From: Candidatus Cloacimonadota bacterium
GTDB taxonomy: Bacteria > Cloacimonadota > Cloacimonadia > Cloacimonadales > TCS61
Length of the DNA: 17,981 bases
Assembly: GCA_021157645.1 (NCBI GenBank)
Contig: JAGGWC010000183.1
Span: 1-17,981 of the forward strand
Direction of reading: 5' to 3'
Shown here: piece by piece, positions 16,267 through 17,981 of the stretch
Layout of the letters: each line of letters begins with the position of its first letter
Position numbering within the stretch: the first letter of the stretch is position 1
Notes under the pieces: model-generated
What the model saw: only the letters and a program-made list of their open reading frames with translations
Database searches by the model: none
Told to the model about the DNA's origin: nothing
Program-made: the position numbers and the translations under genes

Positions 16267-17031
16267 ATGTTTTATTTAATTATTTTTATATTTGGCGCTG
16301 TCTTTGGTAGTTTTTTCAATGTTTGTATCTCACGTATTCCAAAAAAAGAATCAATTGTTTTTCCAAATTCAAGCTGTCCTAACTGCAAAACAAAAATTAA
16401 ACCATATCATAATATTCCAATTATTAGTTATATTTTATTAAAAGGTAAATGTGCCTATTGTGGATCAAAGATAGATATACACTATTTTCTTGTAGAGTTA
16501 TTAACACCAGTTCTACTTATTCTTCTTTATGCAGGACAGAACGAACAAATCTCGTTAGTTTTTTTCAAATATACAATTTTTATTTCATTTGGGTTGATCA
16601 TTTTTTTCATCGATCTATATCATTATATAATACCGGATAAATTATCACTTCCCCTTATTGTGCTCGGTTTGATTTTTTCATTTCTTCCAAATACTGATAT
16701 TGGCTGGATGTCTGTCGGTATTGGAGCTCTATCAGGTTTTCTTCTTTTTCTATTTACCGCTTTCTTATTTCAGAAAACTACAGGAAAAGATAGCCTTGGA
16801 GGTGGTGACATTAAGTTAATTGCTGCAATCGGAGCTTTTCTGGGTGTATGGGGAACTTTGTTTACTGTGCTTTTTGCTTCATTAATAGCATTAGTAATTT
16901 TAATTATTTTAAGACACGATAACAAAAAACCCTTTCCATTTGGACCATTTCTTATTAGTGGTGCAATAACTTACATTCTTGCAGGCAATACTTTAATAGA
17001 ATTATATCTTAGATTGTATAATATATATTAA
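16267..17031 (+). CDS. pilD: Prepilin peptidase / N-methyltransferase PilD
   Basis: 254 residues, a polytopic inner-membrane aspartyl protease that cleaves prepilin leaders and methylates the new N-terminus. The N-terminal domain has GSFFNVCISRIP (14-25) and two CxxC pairs (37/40 and 62/65) flanking NIPIISYILLKGKC, the zinc-binding methyltransferase part. The catalytic aspartates are in FFIDLYHYIIPD (Asp116) and GGGDIKL (Asp181). About seven hydrophobic helices follow from residue 75. The start at 16267 is nearly forced, since the next Met is at residue 148 and the family motif begins at once. However, there is no Shine-Dalgarno, and the pilC terminator ends 3 bases upstream, so expression must rely on readthrough, coupling or a promoter inside pilC giving an almost leaderless mRNA. 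Confidence 0.95.
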   Translation: MFYLIIFIFGAVFGSFFNVCISRIPKKESIVFPNSSCPNCKTKIKPYHNIPIISYILLKGKCAYCGSKIDIHYFLVELLTPVLLILLYAGQNEQISLVFFKYTIFISFGLIIFFIDLYHYIIPDKLSLPLIVLGLIFSFLPNTDIGWMSVGIGALSGFLLFLFTAFLFQKTTGKDSLGGGDIKLIAAIGAFLGVWGTLFTVLFASLIALVILIILRHDNKKPFPFGPFLISGAITYILAGNTLIELYLRLYNIY

Positions 17032-17571
17032 GAGTCGAACCAATCTTTATGAAAATAATTTTAGCAATTAACAAAAGCTAACAAAACCAAAGAAAGAAGG
17101 CTGTAAAAGTATGTGATAAAGCTAAAAAAAGATGATATCCTGACGTTTCTTAAATTCTTTCTCCAGAAGAATCTCGTGCAATTCTTATAACTTTTTATCC
17201 AAACAATCAATCAACATTAATCCAAGATTATTTTCTAATTTACAATATGCAACTTAAAATATAAATATTATTCTCGATAAGTTTTTATTAATTTCTAAAA
17301 TCAGTTGTTCGTTTTTGTCGTAATTCGTAATTTGAAATTCGTAATTAATAAAACCGATGTGTTTTGCTTTTAGAATAAATGAAAGAGGAACATTATTTTG
17401 CTATGTAAGGCCAATGTATAAAAGCCAAATCTTGTTTTAACTTCGTTTGCTTGCTTTGTTCACAAGCCGAAGCGTAAGTGATCGAACTCGTGCAAGAAGA
17501 TGGGATTCTCATCAGGTTAGTTTTAAGTTGTATCCGTGCTTATCTATGTTTATCCGTGGTGATAAAAAAAA
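17032..17571. other. Non-coding region between pilD and the integration site
   Basis: About 540 bases without a credible gene. AATTCGTAATT occurs twice, at 17322-17332 and 17336-17346. CTTCG-ttt-GCTTG at 17441-17453 pairs with CAAGC-CGAAG at 17463-17472 in a bulged hairpin. Three adjoining 10-base units (TATCCGTGCT, TATCTATGTT, TATCCGTGGT) span 17531-17560. An open frame at 17447-17647 crosses these repeats and the tRNA remnant and has no protein-like character. No clear terminator for pilD is visible. Confidence 0.6.
17531..17560 (+). repeat. Three degenerate tandem 10-base units
   Basis: TATCCGTGCT, TATCTATGTT and TATCCGTGGT follow one another without a gap and share TATC--TG-T. They lie 12 bases from the tRNA remnant on its chromosome side. 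Similar ATCCGTG-type strings occur between genes in several bacterial groups, from general memory; whether this is a genome-wide repeat cannot be tested here. Confidence 0.45.
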
Positions 17572-17597
17572 TGGCACGCCCGATAGGATTCGAACCC
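17572..17597 (-). pseudogene. 3' fragment of a tRNA gene: probable attachment site of an integrated element
   Basis: Read on the minus strand, the segment contains GGTTCGAATCC (T arm and loop) followed by TATCGGGCGTGCCA, which fits the 3' T-stem strand, the acceptor strand CGGGCGT, a discriminator G and an encoded CCA. Upstream of the T loop the match stops: the expected 5' T-stem strand is replaced by TTGGG, and no matching 5' acceptor strand (for example GCGCCCG or ACGCCCG) is found within the next 80 bases. So this is only the 3' end. The ending resembles tRNA-Arg genes, but the identity is tentative. The orientation implies chromosome to the left and element DNA to the right, where an integrase gene begins 173 bases away. 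An intact tRNA gene should lie at the far end of the element. Confidence 0.75.
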
Positions 17598-17670
17598 AAA
17601 ATACACTTGACAATTTGATTGCCTTTGATTTAATTCGATTGTGTTAGAGGGAAACCTTGTATAGAGTGGA

Positions 17671-17748
17671 TTGTGAGAGTATGAATTATTATCGAATAAG
17701 ATTGAATTTGATTAATTCATATGATATCTCACAACGTTTCTCACAACG
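17671..17748. repeat. Repeats resembling integrase arm-type sites
   Basis: TCTCACAACG occurs at 17727-17736 and 17739-17748 (12-base period), and its first eight bases recur inverted as TTGTGAGA at 17671-17678. They lie between the tRNA remnant and the integrase start. Such short direct and inverted copies beside att sites often bind the N-terminal domain of tyrosine integrases or an excisionase; the role here is inferred. Confidence 0.5.
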
Positions 17749-17769
17749 CTTGCTTAAAAGGTGGTTAAA

Positions 17770-17981
17770 ATGAATGAAAAATTGATTAAAGAAATAAGTA
17801 AGTATAATCATCAGAGCCTATTTAAAATAAGGTACCGGAAACAAAAGAATGACTATTCCTTGTATTTAGAGATTCAGCGAATAGATATTCGAAAAACTAT
17901 TAATCTGAAAGGATTAACAATTTCCGGAAAAATCTCAAATCTTATCCAAGATAAACAAATTCTGCAGAAAGCAAACGAAGA
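17770..17981 (+). CDS. Tyrosine recombinase / integrase, N-terminal start (runs off right edge)
   Basis: The frame opens at the ATG at 17770, preceded by AAAGGTGG, and remains open to the window end (70 codons). FKIRYRKQKNDYSLYLEIQ (about 18-36) matches the arm-type DNA-binding domain of Bacteroidota-style phage and ICE integrases, which begin with a basic strand, then a xYSLYLxI strand and a later helix like DKQILQKANEE. The catalytic domain with Arg/His/Tyr residues lies outside the window, so activity cannot be judged. Its position 173 bases from a tRNA 3' fragment, inside the predicted element side, strongly supports an integrase. It would mediate integration and excision of the element extending right. 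Confidence 0.72.
   Translation, partial: MNEKLIKEISKYNHQSLFKIRYRKQKNDYSLYLEIQRIDIRKTINLKGLTISGKISNLIQDKQILQKANE

Noticed and set aside
17033..17043. GAGTCGAACC as a second tRNA remnant
   Set aside because: Ten bases resembling a T arm with no acceptor or CCA; chance is sufficient.
17054..17084. TTAGC/GCTAA hairpin as a pilD terminator
   Set aside because: The stem is only 5 bp and no T run follows.
17447..17647. Open frame of 66 codons on the plus strand
   Set aside because: It runs across the tandem 10-base units and the tRNA remnant, has no ribosome site and no protein-like pattern.
17572..17650. Complete tRNA gene
   Set aside because: Only the T loop, 3' strand and CCA are present; no 5' acceptor strand, D arm or anticodon arm can be folded from the adjoining bases.
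1..17981. CRISPR array, insertion sequence or toxin-antitoxin pair
   Set aside because: No regularly spaced repeats, transposase motifs or paired small genes were seen.

Overview
The window is AT-rich DNA from a diderm bacterium with a TonB-dependent receptor that carries a carboxypeptidase-regulatory-like N-terminal domain, a complete type IV pilus or type II secretion-like machine, and a Bacteroidota-style integrase. This mix fits the Fibrobacterota-Chlorobiota-Bacteroidota (FCB) group. Candidatus Cloacimonadota or a relative is my best guess, from gene style only and not tested. Layout: (1) Positions 1-1938, minus strand: a TetR-family regulator followed by the start of a TonB-dependent outer membrane receptor that runs off the left edge. 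A 29-base imperfect palindrome lies just upstream of tetR and probably mediates autorepression. (2) Positions 1939-2333: divergent intergenic region with the tetR promoter/operator, a possible pilin promoter and a perfect 10-bp stem-loop in the likely pilin leader. (3) Positions 2334-16228, plus strand: one tightly packed run of 13 genes with gaps of 0-32 bases and one 4-base overlap. The order is major pilin, retraction ATPase PilT, three minor pilin-like proteins (the last a 784-residue giant), PilM, PilN, PilO, a PilP/GspC-like protein, a short secretin, a lipoprotein with Ig-like domains, PilB (with an MshEN c-di-GMP-binding type N-terminus) and PilC. A strong intrinsic terminator follows pilC. 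(4) Positions 16267-17031: prepilin peptidase PilD, whose start codon directly abuts the terminator. (5) Positions 17032-17571: non-coding, with small degenerate repeats. (6) Positions 17572-17981: a 26-base 3' fragment of a tRNA gene (minus strand), repeats resembling integrase arm sites, and the start of a tyrosine recombinase that runs off the right edge. This looks like one end of an integrated element that extends to the right. How it works together: PilD would cleave and methylate the prepilins. PilB and PilT would power extension and retraction through the platform PilC and the PilM-N-O-P alignment complex, and the pilus or pseudopilus would pass through the secretin. The three minor pilins would form the tip, with the 784-residue protein as a large exposed tip domain. 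The Ig-like lipoprotein sits between the secretin and the extension ATPase and is the least explained member; a secretin-associated or surface role is possible. Whether the machine makes an adhesive pilus or secretes proteins cannot be decided from sequence alone, but the dedicated PilT favours a retractable pilus.
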